From Sphaerospermopsis torques-reginae ITEP-024 (GTDB lineage: Bacteria > Cyanobacteriota > Cyanobacteriia > Cyanobacteriales > Nostocaceae): a stretch of 64,000 bases of DNA. Position numbers and translations under genes: made by a program. Location of the stretch: NCBI RefSeq assembly GCF_019598945.1, contig NZ_CP080598.1, positions 1,550,001-1,614,000 on the forward strand. The letters run 5' to 3'. How positions within the stretch are numbered: position 1 is the first letter of the stretch; every line of letters begins with the position of its first letter. Shown here piece after piece: positions 44,882-53,460 of the stretch. The notes below the pieces were generated by a model. The model saw only the letters and a program-made list of their open reading frames with translations, made no database searches and was not told the origin of the DNA.

Positions 44882-44928
44882 GTGGAACAGGCTTCTAGCC
44901 TGTTGACGGGCTGTCTGGCCCATCCCAC
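44882..44928. repeat. Compound hairpin repeat (GTGG...CCAC)
   Basis: The outer pair GTGG/CCAC encloses AACAGGC-TTCTA-GCCTGTT and GGGC-TGTCTG-GCCC, so the 47 bases fold into a three-way structure. No coding capacity. It resembles small palindromic repeats common in cyanobacterial genomes. Confidence 0.6.
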
Positions 44929-45043
44929 ATCTTATATTTAATTGCAACTAGCTACTGACTTGATAACCTCAAGTTCAGATTATATCTGATATCTCAAGAT
45001 CAGATGAGTTAGCTAATTTCACTTAAATTTAATGCTTCACTAT

Positions 45044-45080
45044 AAAAAATACCCACTACCAATATAGTAAAAGTAGTGGG
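45044..45080 (-). terminator. Rho-independent terminator of ndhD
   Basis: A perfect 8-bp stem CCCACTAC/GTAGTGGG (45052-45059 with 45073-45080) separated by 13 bases. On the minus strand it is followed by TATTTTTTATA. It lies about 75 bases beyond the ndhD stop codon in the direction of transcription. Confidence 0.82.
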
Positions 45081-45155
45081 ATTAATTTATGATCAAAAAT
45101 TTTCTATTTTGTTGAGTAAACAATAAAAAACTTAATTTCGTTCCCAAGATTAGGT

Positions 45156-46841
45156 TTATTCAACAGTTGCCAAAACCGAGTTCACCTCAACCTCAGCAAT
45201 TTTGGGAGTTAAGAAACCTGCATAGATACCGGGTTTAGTTTGGGAAATCACAGTGTAAGATTGACGAACATGAGCATTTACAGCCACAGTCTTAGCATCG
45301 TACATCTGCATAGCCACTTTAGGATAGAAACCAATACCGATAATCAGAACTAGAAAACAGGCTGCAATAAACACTTCACGGGGTCTAGCATCAGTGTACA
45401 GTGATTGACCAGGTAATAAACAATCAGTCCCAAAGCAAGCAGTACCTTCATCTTCCAGATTTTCCGTACCTGCATTATTGATATCACAAATCAAAGCCGC
45501 ATCCTTACCATAGAAAACCTGACGCAGCATAGAAAGCAGATAAATAGGAGTGAGGATAACACCCACAGCAGCGAGGAAAACAGTCACAGTGCAGAAAGTG
45601 GAACTATAAACATCGCTAGTTGTCACACCGACAAACACCGAGAGTTCACCCACAAAACCACTCATACCGGGTAAAGCTAAAGATGCCATTGCACCTATAG
45701 TAAACAATGCAAACACCACAGGCATCGCTTGACCGATACCACCCATATCTTTCATCACCATTGTATGGGTGCGGTCATAGGTGACACCTGCTAGGAAGAA
45801 TAACACTGAGGCGATTAAACCATGTGATATCATTTGCAACATAGCTCCATTCATCCCTAAATCGGTGAAGGAAGCTAAACCTAGCAGCACAAAACCCATG
45901 TGAGAGATAGAGGAAAATGCCAAACGCCGTTTCATGTTAGTTTGGGCAAAGGAGTTTAACGCACCATAGATAATATTGACAACACCGAGAATAGCTAAAA
46001 CTGGTGCAAAGTAAATATGAGCATCGGGTAGAAGTTCCATATTGAGGCGAATTAAACCATAACCGCCCATTTTCAGTAACACACCTGCCAAAATCATAGA
46101 CACAGGGGAAGATGCTTCACCGTGGGCATCGGGCAACCACGTATGTAAGGGGAAAATCGCCAACTTCACCCCAAAGGCAACAAACAAACCTGCATAAAGC
46201 AGTAATTGTAAACCGAGAGGATAACTTTTAGTAGCTAAGTCACTGATATCAAAACTGAGAACACCGTCACCTTGTAAACCCATTGCTAGGGCGGCTACTA
46301 AGATAAATATAGAAGCGGCTGCGGTATATAGTATAAATTTGGTTGCGGCGTAGCGTCGTTTTTGACCACCCCAAATGGAAACTAATAGATATACGGGGAG
46401 AAGTTCTACTTCCCACATAATGAAAAATAACATTAGGTCTTTAGCGACAAACACCCCTATTTGTGCCGCATATAGCACCAACATTAAAAAGTAAAATAGG
46501 CGTGGTCTGCGGTCAACTTGCCAAGCGGAAAATATAGAAAGGGTGGTGACAAAACCTGCTAAAAGTACCAAAGGCGCAGAAATACCATCAACTGCAACAG
46601 ACCAGTTGAGTCCCAGGGTGGGCATCCAGGCGTAATTTTCTATTAGTTGAAAACTCGCATCAGCAGGATTGTAATGTGTCCAGAAAGCATAGCACATTAA
46701 CGCAAAGTCAGCGATACCTACACCCAAAGCATACCACCGGACAAGTTTACCGTCTTTATCAGGTAGGACAGGAATCAAAAAGGATGCCAGGAGGGGTAGG
46801 AGGATAATCGCGGTCAGCCAGGGAAATTGTTCCGCCATCAT
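45156..46841 (-). CDS. ndhD: NAD(P)H-quinone oxidoreductase chain 4 (NdhD)
   Basis: 561 residues, about 14 membrane segments, an antiporter-like proton-pumping subunit of NDH-1. Typical motifs are [17 protein letters not shown], the [20 protein letters not shown] region, and [20 protein letters not shown]. The hydrophilic insert [20 protein letters not shown] near 470 is longer than in many homologues and includes Cys residues. ATG 46841 or 46838. The subclass (NdhD1 for respiratory/cyclic flow versus NdhD3/4 for CO2 uptake) looks NdhD1/2-like, but I did not align it. Confidence 0.93.
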   Translation of the reverse strand: MMAEQFPWLTAIILLPLLASFLIPVLPDKDGKLVRWYALGVGIADFALMCYAFWTHYNPADASFQLIENYAWMPTLGLNWSVAVDGISAPLVLLAGFVTTLSIFSAWQVDRRPRLFYFLMLVLYAAQIGVFVAKDLMLFFIMWEVELLPVYLLVSIWGGQKRRYAATKFILYTAAASIFILVAALAMGLQGDGVLSFDISDLATKSYPLGLQLLLYAGLFVAFGVKLAIFPLHTWLPDAHGEASSPVSMILAGVLLKMGGYGLIRLNMELLPDAHIYFAPVLAILGVVNIIYGALNSFAQTNMKRRLAFSSISHMGFVLLGLASFTDLGMNGAMLQMISHGLIASVLFFLAGVTYDRTHTMVMKDMGGIGQAMPVVFALFTIGAMASLALPGMSGFVGELSVFVGVTTSDVYSSTFCTVTVFLAAVGVILTPIYLLSMLRQVFYGKDAALICDINNAGTENLEDEGTACFGTDCLLPGQSLYTDARPREVFIAACFLVLIIGIGFYPKVAMQMYDAKTVAVNAHVRQSYTVISQTKPGIYAGFLTPKIAEVEVNSVLATVE

Positions 46842-47364
46842 GTCAATAGAGAAAAATACTTATTTGTGTAATGAAGATATTGTACTGGACTTTGTAACAA
46901 TTTCTTTATAAATTTTTACCTTTGGTTGGTATAGAGAGAATAAATACTTAGAAAATTCCTATGCTAAGGATTGATGAGGGTATATCTATGTGATAATATT
47001 TATGTATGTTATGATTTGCGATCGCACCATTAAATTATTAAATTAAATTAAATCTATTAAATCCATGACAGAGATTCAATTAGTAACAGAAAGTCTTTTT
47101 GTTGGCTTCCACACCAGCCCAGAAATGATAGCGTAGCGTGCTTTGCTATCATTCCCAGTTGGGTGATCGGTTTTACGTTAAGTTGACACCAATGAGTATT
47201 GCTGAACCCCTGCTTCACCTCACTGTAAATATAAAAATCTAATTGTCTTCGCTTTCATCAACATTTTGATTATCAGTTTGTATATGCTTGATAATCAAAA
47301 TTAGAATCGCATCAGCAGATTTTTCAATTGCCCAAGTTAATAACGCGGTGAATACAATAATTAA
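46842..47364. other. 523-bp gap with partial MITE copy
   Basis: It contains a truncated MITE copy (47097-47213) and AT-rich sequence. A minus-strand frame (47239-47385, GTG start) encodes a 48-residue peptide with a hydrophobic stretch (ILIIVFTALLTWAIEK); I do not accept it as a gene without conservation data. Confidence 0.5.
47097..47213. repeat. Truncated copy of the 37-bp-TIR MITE
   Basis: It carries TTTGTTGGCTTCCACACCAG, a private hairpin AATGATAGC...GCTATCATT, then CATTCCCAGTTGGGTGATCG and the right terminal repeat (GTTAAGTTGACACCAATGAG, then TATTGCTGAACCCCTGC). The left terminal repeat is missing. Compare the complete copy at 48704-48957. Confidence 0.75.
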
Positions 47365-47807
47365 AATAGAACCCTCTCCCTCCACCTCGACCTCGACCTC
47401 GACCCAGAACTCAGAAATTGTCTAGAACAATTGAAAGAACAAATACCATACATCAACAAAGATAAAGAAGCTTGGTGGACAATTAATGGTAAAAATTGGG
47501 CTGAAGAATTAAGAAATATCATGATTAAATATCGCAATATTGGTCATCATTGGCAGTTTAACAAAAAACAAAAACAATTACTGCAACAATATTATGATGC
47601 CAATAACTTTCTACTGGAGTGCTTAAATAGACATCTCCGAAAAAGAATGTAGAGACGTTGCATGCAACGTCTCTACAAGGGTTCTGGAAACCGCATATTT
47701 AATTTCTGGAGATGTCTAATAGTGATTGTTATGTCAGCCGTGATGTGCGCCAGTATATAGAAGATACTTTACTATTACCCATTGCAGAAATAAAACCCTA
47801 TCGGTAA
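47365..47807 (+). pseudogene. C-terminal remnant of a NACHT-type ATPase gene
   Basis: After an in-frame stop the frame reads LHLDLDLDPELRNCLEQLKE, then QIPYINKDKEAWWTINGKNW, then AEELRNIMIKYRNIGHHWQF, then YYDANNFLLECLN. This is the C-terminal part of cyanobacterial NACHT-domain ATPases. There an 89-bp MITE (47629-47717) interrupts it. Beyond the MITE the frame resumes as SDCYVSRDVRQYIEDTLLLP then IAEIKPYR and a stop at 47807. The NACHT domain itself (Walker motifs, sensor) is missing upstream, so the gene was already decayed or truncated before or after the MITE came in. Family assignment rests on remembered similarity to the C-terminus only. Confidence 0.75.
47629..47717. mobile_element. 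89-bp MITE with AAT target duplication
   Basis: Terminal repeats AGACATCTCC...GGAGATGTCT, a 28-bp perfect internal palindrome (GTAGAGACGTTGCA and its complement) and the direct repeat AAT on both sides (47626-47628 and 47718-47720). Removing the element and one AAT restores the frame of the NACHT remnant exactly across the joint (...CLN|SDCY...). A partial relative (TTTCCAGAACCCTTGTAGAG) is at 58766. Confidence 0.9.
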
Positions 47808-47850
47808 ATATCCCACGCAGAAAAGAGATTAGCAATTTCTAGCTAGATTT

Positions 47851-47895
47851 TTTTGTCAGAATCAGGATGTCCAGGATTAAAGGATTAACAGGATT
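47851..47895. repeat. AGGAT interspersed repeat, copy 1
   Basis: TTGTCAGAATCAGGATGTCC then AGGATTAAAGGATTAACAGG. The same motif recurs at 52121-52165, 53461-53501 and 53611-53645. It has no hairpin. Confidence 0.8.
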
Positions 47896-47901
47896 GAGAA
47901 T

Positions 47902-48237
47902 TTAAGCTACTGCAAATCCTGTATATTGTCTAATGTTAGGTTCATGAAATCCTAAAACAATCTCTTCTTTAGGAATACCTGCTGCTAACAAATCTAAAGC
48001 AATTCCATCTTCTGTACTATCACTTTGAATCCAAATTTTATGATCAATAATATCTATATGAATAATACAAGCATGAACTCTAGTATCATCTTCCCATCCT
48101 GATGTAATCACTAAATAACGATTTTCGTCTTTGCTAATAATTAATTCGGCTTTTAAATCTCCATAATGATAGGGAATAGCAGCATATTCTGTGAGGACTT
48201 TTTCAATAATTTGACGATAATTAGTTAATTTATCCAT
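47902..48237 (-). CDS. xisI: XisI-like protein
   Basis: 111 residues: MDKLTNYRQIIEKVLTEYAA, then YLVITSGWEDDTRVHACIIH and IWIQSDSTEDGIALDLLAAG. It matches FdxN-element excision controlling factor XisI, first described with XisF and XisH in excision of the Anabaena fdxN element. The pair xisH-xisI is widespread in cyanobacteria away from any such element, so excision may not be its general role. Its start overlaps the xisH 3' end by 13 bp, giving a coupled operon. Confidence 0.9.
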   Translation of the reverse strand: MDKLTNYRQIIEKVLTEYAAIPYHYGDLKAELIISKDENRYLVITSGWEDDTRVHACIIHIDIIDHKIWIQSDSTEDGIALDLLAAGIPKEEIVLGFHEPNIRQYTGFAVA

Positions 48238-48641
48238 TTGATAATTATCTCCTTTTTGGCATCAACTATCATCAGTTTAATTTGATTTTTATGGATAACT
48301 AAATCACCAATAGGTTCTGAAAATATATCATTAAATGTTGGTTTTGTAATTGCCAAATATAATAAACGTTCAGGTTCTTTTTCTTCTAAAATATTGCGAT
48401 ATAATATATATTGTCCTAATGCTTTTTCTAATTCCGTTGCTTGGGAAATACCCGCAAAACTTTTAATTTCAACCGCAATTTTTAATTCTCCTTTTTGTGC
48501 GGCTATCAATTTTTTAGCACCAATATCAACAAAAAAATCTCTTTTACCCCAAGTTAATTTCAAAGGATCATCTGTAATTATCCAATCGTCTTTTTCCAGA
48601 GCTTTCCTGACATTATCATGATAAATATCCTTTGCTGGCAT
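48225..48641 (-). CDS. xisH: XisH-like protein
   Basis: 138 residues: MPAKDIYHDNVRKALEKDDW, then LTWGKRDFFVDIGAKKLIAA and GELKIAVEIKSFAG. The spacing Asp39 to Glu58-x-Lys60 fits a PD-(D/E)XK nuclease core, which agrees with the restriction-like fold of XisH. It may act as a nuclease together with XisI. It is the first gene of the two-gene operon; the NACHT remnant is about 90 bp beyond the xisI stop. Confidence 0.9.
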   Translation of the reverse strand: MPAKDIYHDNVRKALEKDDWIITDDPLKLTWGKRDFFVDIGAKKLIAAQKGELKIAVEIKSFAGISQATELEKALGQYILYRNILEEKEPERLLYLAITKPTFNDIFSEPIGDLVIHKNQIKLMIVDAKKEIIIKWIN

Positions 48642-48703
48642 AATTATAATCTAATATTATTGAACTTCCAAAATTCAGTCTTTAGAGATTCGATTTGATT
48701 TAT

Positions 48704-48957
48704 GTAGGGGTTTAGCAATGCTCATTGGTGTCAATTTAAGCTACAGATGGTTTATTTGTTTGGCTTCCGCACCCGCCCAGAAATGAATTTCCGGGCTAAT
48801 AGCTAAAGTTTACTAAAGTAAACTAAATAATTGCAGAATTTTGTAGTTATTTTAGTCATCTTTAGATGACTTTTGCTATGAGACTGGGAATTCATTCCCA
48901 GTCGGGTTATGGGTTTTAACGTTAAGTTGACACCTATGAACAATGCTAAACCCCTAC
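48704..48957. mobile_element. Complete 254-bp MITE with 37-bp terminal repeats
   Basis: The left end is GTAGGGGTTTAGCAATGCTC then ATTGGTGTCAATTTAAG. The right end is the inverse with about five mismatches. Inside are GTTTGGCTTCCGCACCCGCC, the palindrome AGTCATCTTTAGATGACT and the stem ACTGGGAATTCATTCCCAGT. There is no coding frame. It lies 5 bp from the thrS stop codon, at the 3' end of that gene. Confidence 0.85.
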
Positions 48958-48961
48958 TTTT

Positions 48962-50797
48962 TTAGAAGTTGCTAAAATTAGAAATCGCTTCCTGCATTTT
49001 ATTGACAACTTCATCTACAGTTATCGCTCCCAACTCCCCAGATGCACGGGTACGAATACTCAAAGAATTACTTTCTACTTCCTTCGCACCTACTACGGCC
49101 ATTACTGGGATTTTATCTTTTTCCGCATTACGAATCAATTTACCCAGGCGATCGCCACTTAAATCAACTTCTGCTCTAATTCCTAAAGCTACCATTTTCG
49201 CGGCTACTTCTTTGGTAAAATCAACTTGCAATTCACCTACAGGTAAAAGTCGAATCTGCACAGGTGCTAACCACAAGGGAAAATCACCCGCATATTCTTC
49301 AATTAAAATCCCTATTAACCTTTCTAAAGATCCAAAAGGTGCGCGGTGAATCATCACAGGGCGTTTACGTGAACCATCCTCAGCAACGTATTCTAAATCA
49401 AAGCGTTCAGGTAAATTATAATCTACCTGCACTGTTCCTAACTGCCATTCTCTATCTAACGCATCACTGAAGATAAAATCGAGTTTCGGACCATAAAAAG
49501 CCGCCTCCCCAATACCTTCAAAATAATCCATTCCTAATTCTTGCACAGCGCGACGAATCGCACCTTCTGCTTGATTCCAAACTTCATCCCCACCAATATA
49601 TTTATCACTGGCTGGATCACGGAAACTCAATCTCGCTTTAAAATTCTTCAGTTGCAGACTTCTAAACACTGTCAAAATCAAATCTACAACATTCAAAAAT
49701 TCCTGATCTAATTGTTCAGGAGTAACAAATAAATGGGAATCATCCACAGTAAAACCACGTACCCGCGTTAAACCACCCAGTTCTCCCGATTGTTCATAGC
49801 GGTAAACTGTGCCAAATTCTGCCAACCGCATCGGTAATTCCCGATAGGATCTTAACTCACTTTTGTATATTTGGATATGAAAGGGGCAGTTCATCGGCTT
49901 CAGGACAAAACCCTGTTCAATGGCTTTTGCTTCCTCATCTTCAGCCATCATCGGAAACATATCTTCCTTGTATTTTTGCCAGTGTCCCGATGTTTTAAAT
50001 AAATCAACTCTGGCAATGTGAGGAGTAACAACAGGTAAATAACCCCGTTTTAACTGTTCTTTTTTCAGGAAGTCTTCTAAAATGCTTCTTAACAGCGTAC
50101 CTTTAGGAGTCCACAACGGTAAACCAGGACCGACAGGATCGGCGAAAATAAACAAACCGAGTTCTTTACCTATTTTACGATGATCACGCCTTAACGCTTC
50201 TTCTTTGCGGCGTTTGTATTCTGCTAGTTGTTCGGGAGTTTCCCAAGCTGTAGCATAAATGCGCTGTAACTGTGCCTTGGTTTCATCTCCGCGCCAATAA
50301 GCACCAGCTACGCTTTCTAATTCTATGGCTTTGGGGTTGATATCTTTGGTATTTTCGACGTGGGGACCAGCGCACAAATCCCACCATTGATCACCTAAAT
50401 GATAGATGGTGATGGGTTCTTCTTTGATATCTGCGAGAATTTCTAATTTATACGGTTCTTTAATTTCTTCAATCCGTTTTTTTGCTTCCTCGCGGCTGAC
50501 TTCTTCCCGAATCACAGGGAGTTTGCGGTTAATAATCTTCACCATCTCTTTTTGGATGGCTTTTAAATCCTTATCGCTAAAGGGTTCGGGGTTATCGAAG
50601 TCATAATAAAAACCGTTTTCAATCCACGGACCAATAGTAACTTGCGCCTTGGGAAACAGCTTTTGTACGGCCATGGCCATGACGTGAGAAGCGGTATGGC
50701 GAATTTTTTTTAATGTCTCTGATTCGCTGGTGCGGGGTAAATAGATTTTTTCTGCTGGTTGGGTTTCTTGAGTTGGCGACATCGGCTGTTGAACCAT
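48962..50797 (-). CDS. thrS: Threonyl-tRNA synthetase
   Basis: 611 residues. The N-terminal TGS domain of bacterial ThrRS is missing, as known for cyanobacterial enzymes. The editing domain starts near residue 33 with HTASHVMAMAVQKLFPKAQV and has WWDLCAGPHV. The class II core holds FGTVYRYEQSGELGGLTRVR (motif 2) and MIHRAPFGSLERLIGILIEE (motif 3). The anticodon-binding domain is at the C-terminus. Some cyanobacteria have two ThrRS genes; which type this is I cannot say. ATG 50797 is used (alternative ATG at codon 6). Confidence 0.95.
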   Translation of the reverse strand: MVQQPMSPTQETQPAEKIYLPRTSESETLKKIRHTASHVMAMAVQKLFPKAQVTIGPWIENGFYYDFDNPEPFSDKDLKAIQKEMVKIINRKLPVIREEVSREEAKKRIEEIKEPYKLEILADIKEEPITIYHLGDQWWDLCAGPHVENTKDINPKAIELESVAGAYWRGDETKAQLQRIYATAWETPEQLAEYKRRKEEALRRDHRKIGKELGLFIFADPVGPGLPLWTPKGTLLRSILEDFLKKEQLKRGYLPVVTPHIARVDLFKTSGHWQKYKEDMFPMMAEDEEAKAIEQGFVLKPMNCPFHIQIYKSELRSYRELPMRLAEFGTVYRYEQSGELGGLTRVRGFTVDDSHLFVTPEQLDQEFLNVVDLILTVFRSLQLKNFKARLSFRDPASDKYIGGDEVWNQAEGAIRRAVQELGMDYFEGIGEAAFYGPKLDFIFSDALDREWQLGTVQVDYNLPERFDLEYVAEDGSRKRPVMIHRAPFGSLERLIGILIEEYAGDFPLWLAPVQIRLLPVGELQVDFTKEVAAKMVALGIRAEVDLSGDRLGKLIRNAEKDKIPVMAVVGAKEVESNSLSIRTRASGELGAITVDEVVNKMQEAISNFSNF

Positions 50798-51179
50798 TGG
50801 CGATTACAAATAGAATTGTTGAAAATATATTCTTAAAATCATAGTCCACTTGCTGACGACGCAGTGGGCTTTATTCTCTGGACTCTCCTAATTTATCACC
50901 CCCACTCAGCTAGTTGGGAAAAGCATTTCCGATTAACTGAAGTTCTGTTAACAGTTGTTTGTAATTCTTATCTCTAAATGTTCACAATAGATACTCCTTT
51001 AGACAGATCAAAACATAGTCGCAAGGAACTGTACAAACCTCTTGCCAAAATTATACAATTGTGTATTGTATAGCAGATTACAAATTTTGGCTGTTTTGGC
51101 GGGGAATTTATGATCCGATTGTTAAGTTTCGTAAATAGCGTTAATATTAAGAAGACATTAGGAAATATGCTTCTTATAT
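50798..51179. other. 382-bp spacer between divergent thrS and DUF2605
   Basis: No gene. In the thrS leader (minus strand) a hairpin GCCCACTGCGTCGTC/GCAAGTGGAC-type lies at about 50843-50870. A long AT-rich stretch and an inverted motif of CAAAATTATACAATTGTG near 51046-51065 follow toward DUF2605. Confidence 0.5.
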
Positions 51180-51497
51180 ATGGGTGACTCAAATTCACCA
51201 AGTGCTGAGTTGCTAAAGTCAGTCTTGGAGCCGCTGTTAGAGGATTTTGAATATTGGTTTGCGCGATCGCGTCAATTATTAGAAAATGAGAAAATCTCAT
51301 TTATGAGTGAACATGAACAATCTGATTTACTCAACCGAGTTACGCAAGCACAATCAGAATTAAATACTTCTAAGATGCTATTTGCTGCAACTGGTAAACA
51401 AGTAGGACTGGATATGGCTACATTAATGCCTTGGCATCAACTATTAGGCGAATGTTGGAAAGTTGGTATCCGCTACCGTCAATCACAGCAGGAATGA
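51180..51497 (+). CDS. DUF2605-family protein
   Basis: 105 residues: LKSVLEPLLEDFEYWFARSR, then LLNRVTQAQSELNTSKMLFA and MPWHQLLGECWKVGIRYRQ. It matches DUF2605, a cyanobacteria-only family, often followed (as here) by a DUF2973 gene. Helical and soluble; role unknown. Confidence 0.85.
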   Translation: MGDSNSPSAELLKSVLEPLLEDFEYWFARSRQLLENEKISFMSEHEQSDLLNRVTQAQSELNTSKMLFAATGKQVGLDMATLMPWHQLLGECWKVGIRYRQSQQE

Positions 51498-51724
51498 CCT
51501 AACTTGTTATAAGTTGAAACATTAGGACAAAAACCTTAACATTATTTTCATAAAAAAATAATGTATACCGTGTTACGTTAATCTGAATAAGATTACAAAA
51601 TATCACAACACAAATAGATAATTTAACTTTTGTTGTACCTGTAAATTGCAGGTAAAGAAAAGTTGAGGACTACGATATAAAACTTTAGATTTTGTAAAAT
51701 TTGTTGCCCCTGGAGGATTGTTTT

Positions 51725-52051
51725 ATGTTACACTTGCTCTACATTTTAGCCTTTACCGTACTGGCGTTTATTGCTGTCAGTAATTTAATTCGTAACCTGG
51801 TCATGTTCAGTTTTGATAGGGAGCGACCTTATCCAAATACATCCTCTGCGCGGAATAAAGGTAGCTTTGGTTACTATGCAGCAAGAAGACAATCTGTACC
51901 TCATCCAGAATTATTAGATAATTCCGGTAATTTAATTAAAGAACCACTGTTGGTAATGCGTTCTATTAATGTGGATGATGCGCGTCAACAGTTGGATGCG
52001 TTATATGAATCTTCTCCTGGTCAAAAAATTGAACGTTCAGAAGATGCTTAA
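51725..52051 (+). CDS. DUF2973-family membrane protein
   Basis: About 108 residues from ATG 51725, preceded by GGAGG with an 8-base spacing, which decides the start over the frame opening at 51701. One N-terminal membrane segment (LHLLYILAFTVLAFIAVSNL) is followed by a conserved cytoplasmic tail containing GYYAARRQSVPHPELLDNSG. It follows the DUF2605 gene in the same direction (227 bp), a pairing common in cyanobacteria. Confidence 0.85.
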   Translation: MLHLLYILAFTVLAFIAVSNLIRNLVMFSFDRERPYPNTSSARNKGSFGYYAARRQSVPHPELLDNSGNLIKEPLLVMRSINVDDARQQLDALYESSPGQKIERSEDA

Positions 52052-52084
52052 TTAATTCAATAATTATTTTTATAATTTGGGAAT

Positions 52085-52199
52085 CTGTAGGGGTTTAGCA
52101 ATTTGCTTTACCCCTTATTATTTTGTCTGAATCAGGATGTCCAGGATTAAAGGATTTACAGGATGTTTTAATTTTTAATTTTTAATTTTTAATTTTTAA
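52085..52199. repeat. MITE end fragment, AGGAT copy 2 and TTTTAAT array
   Basis: At 52087 GTAGGGGTTTAGCAAT matches the tip of the 37-bp MITE repeat. At 52121-52165 lies a second AGGAT repeat. At 52170-52199 there are four TTTTAAT units. Confidence 0.7.
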
Positions 52200-52209
52200 G
52201 TCATCTAAC

Positions 52210-52722
52210 TTAATCCCACCAATAAGCAATAACTACACCATCTCGCTGTTCCCAAAATGACTCACCTTCCAAACCACCTTCCAATCTCATCCGCAACCTA
52301 CGCTGAAGTCGCAAACCATATTCTTCATTATTACCATCAGTAATATCTACTGAATCTGCACGCCACTTTTTACCCAAATCTAAAAGCTGAGAAACTATAG
52401 TATCTTGATTTTCCGTCAATATGTATAGAGTATCCGCAGGATAAGAAATAAAGTGAATTATACTTGATTCTGGCATCGGGTGATAATTGGCCATTGCTAA
52501 TAAAGTATCAACCAAACCACCAAAACTTAAACCATGTTCATCGGGTGCAAAAATTGGTTTTGTAAATAAAAAACTTGCCCATAAATGGGAATTTTGAATA
52601 AGATCCTGAATAACTTCTTCTCCGTTAAACTGATTAAAGCGACGTTGCCATACTAATGCTGCAAAAAGTTCCTGGGGACTGTATTCTTGAGCTAGGGTTT
52701 GAATTTTAGAGAGGTTTAACAT
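52210..52722 (-). CDS. Conserved protein, unknown
   Basis: 170 residues, helical N-terminus (LSKIQTLAQEYSPQELFAAL), middle GGLVDTLLAMANYHPMPESS, then SYPADTLYILTENQDTIVSQ, and a basic-acidic C-terminus with SFWEQRDGVVIAYWWD. It is probably a cyanobacterial conserved hypothetical, soluble; no function is assigned. It lies about 100 bp downstream of the hicA stop on the same strand. Confidence 0.65.
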   Translation of the reverse strand: MLNLSKIQTLAQEYSPQELFAALVWQRRFNQFNGEEVIQDLIQNSHLWASFLFTKPIFAPDEHGLSFGGLVDTLLAMANYHPMPESSIIHFISYPADTLYILTENQDTIVSQLLDLGKKWRADSVDITDGNNEEYGLRLQRRLRMRLEGGLEGESFWEQRDGVVIAYWWD

Positions 52723-52827
52723 AGGGATTTAATTACAGTTTGAATGATTTACTTATATGAAAATAGCTTTTTTTGATGCTTGACATTTTGTTATACATGA
52801 CTTAAAAAATCAGGTAGGGGTTTAATT

Positions 52828-53016
52828 TTAGAACTTGGGTAATAAATCGGCTTGTTTGCAAATAGCATTGGCAGTAATACGATCAATTGTGCGATGTCTT
52901 TTCACAGGAATAGTTTTGATATCATTAGTATAAATAGAATGATTGCCACCTTCCCGTAATAAATAATATCCGTTTTCTTCTAAATATTTAATTAAGTCTT
53001 TTCGTTTTACTGACAC
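52828..53016 (-). CDS. hicA: HicA toxin (mRNA interferase)
   Basis: 62 residues: KRKDLIKYLEENGYYLLREG, then GNHSIYTN and VKRHRTIDRITANAICKQAD. The dsRBD-like fold uses His26 of GNHSIY as the catalytic histidine (GSH in many homologues). The gene follows hicB by 2 bp. Both residues and length are intact, so this toxin looks functional. Confidence 0.92.
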   Translation of the reverse strand: MSVKRKDLIKYLEENGYYLLREGGNHSIYTNDIKTIPVKRHRTIDRITANAICKQADLLPKF

Positions 53017-53018
53017 AA

Positions 53019-53237
53019 TTAAACCTCTACGGGAATTTGTTCAAGTAAAGAGCTTCCTGTAGGAATTTCTTTATTTTGTTGACGATAGGCAATAATCATT
53101 TCTTGGAGAGCATCTTGTAACATAGCTCTACATTCTTCTAATGTTGCTCCTTCGGTAATGACTTCTTGCCATTCAATGAGTTGTCCCATATAACCGCTAT
53201 TAGTTTTTGTATATTTGGCAGTGTATGTAGTTAGCAT
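53019..53237 (-). CDS. hicB: HicB-family antitoxin
   Basis: 72 residues: MLTTYTAKYTKTNSGYMGQL, then ITEGATLEECRAMLQDALQE. The partial RNase H-like HicB fold is present, but no C-terminal DNA-binding domain is visible, so the repressor function may lie elsewhere. It is transcribed before hicA, opposite to the E. coli order. Confidence 0.88.
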   Translation of the reverse strand: MLTTYTAKYTKTNSGYMGQLIEWQEVITEGATLEECRAMLQDALQEMIIAYRQQNKEIPTGSSLLEQIPVEV

Positions 53238-53460
53238 AAGGGGTTAATAGCATAAAATTATATTATACTGCGATCGCTATCTCAAAACAATAAAAAGGTG
53301 ATACCTATCGAATTTTAAATTATCAATTAGCCTGTCAGGTTTACCAAAAACTCTTACATTCAGTGAATTTAAAAACATCTCATTTTATCTACCATCTCTT
53401 AGAAGAAAGCACTATTAATCAACTGAAAAATCAAGACAACTCATTGATCATACAATAAAT

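Larger units (their letters stand above)
44259..45155. other. 897-bp gap between SBBP gene and ndhD
   Basis: Apart from the broken TPM-type gene (44376-44676) it holds no gene. It contains a plus-strand terminator-like hairpin (44738-44785), a compound hairpin repeat (44882-44928) and the ndhD terminator (45044-45080). Confidence 0.6.

Noticed and set aside
47239-47385. 48-residue minus-strand frame with hydrophobic segment
   Set aside because: It overlaps the NACHT remnant, has only a GTG start and no recognised family; a small membrane protein cannot be excluded without comparative data.
50840-50875. thrS leader hairpin as a T-box riboswitch
   Set aside because: Lacks the T-box sequence and specifier loop; T-boxes are not known for cyanobacteria. 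It may only be a local hairpin.
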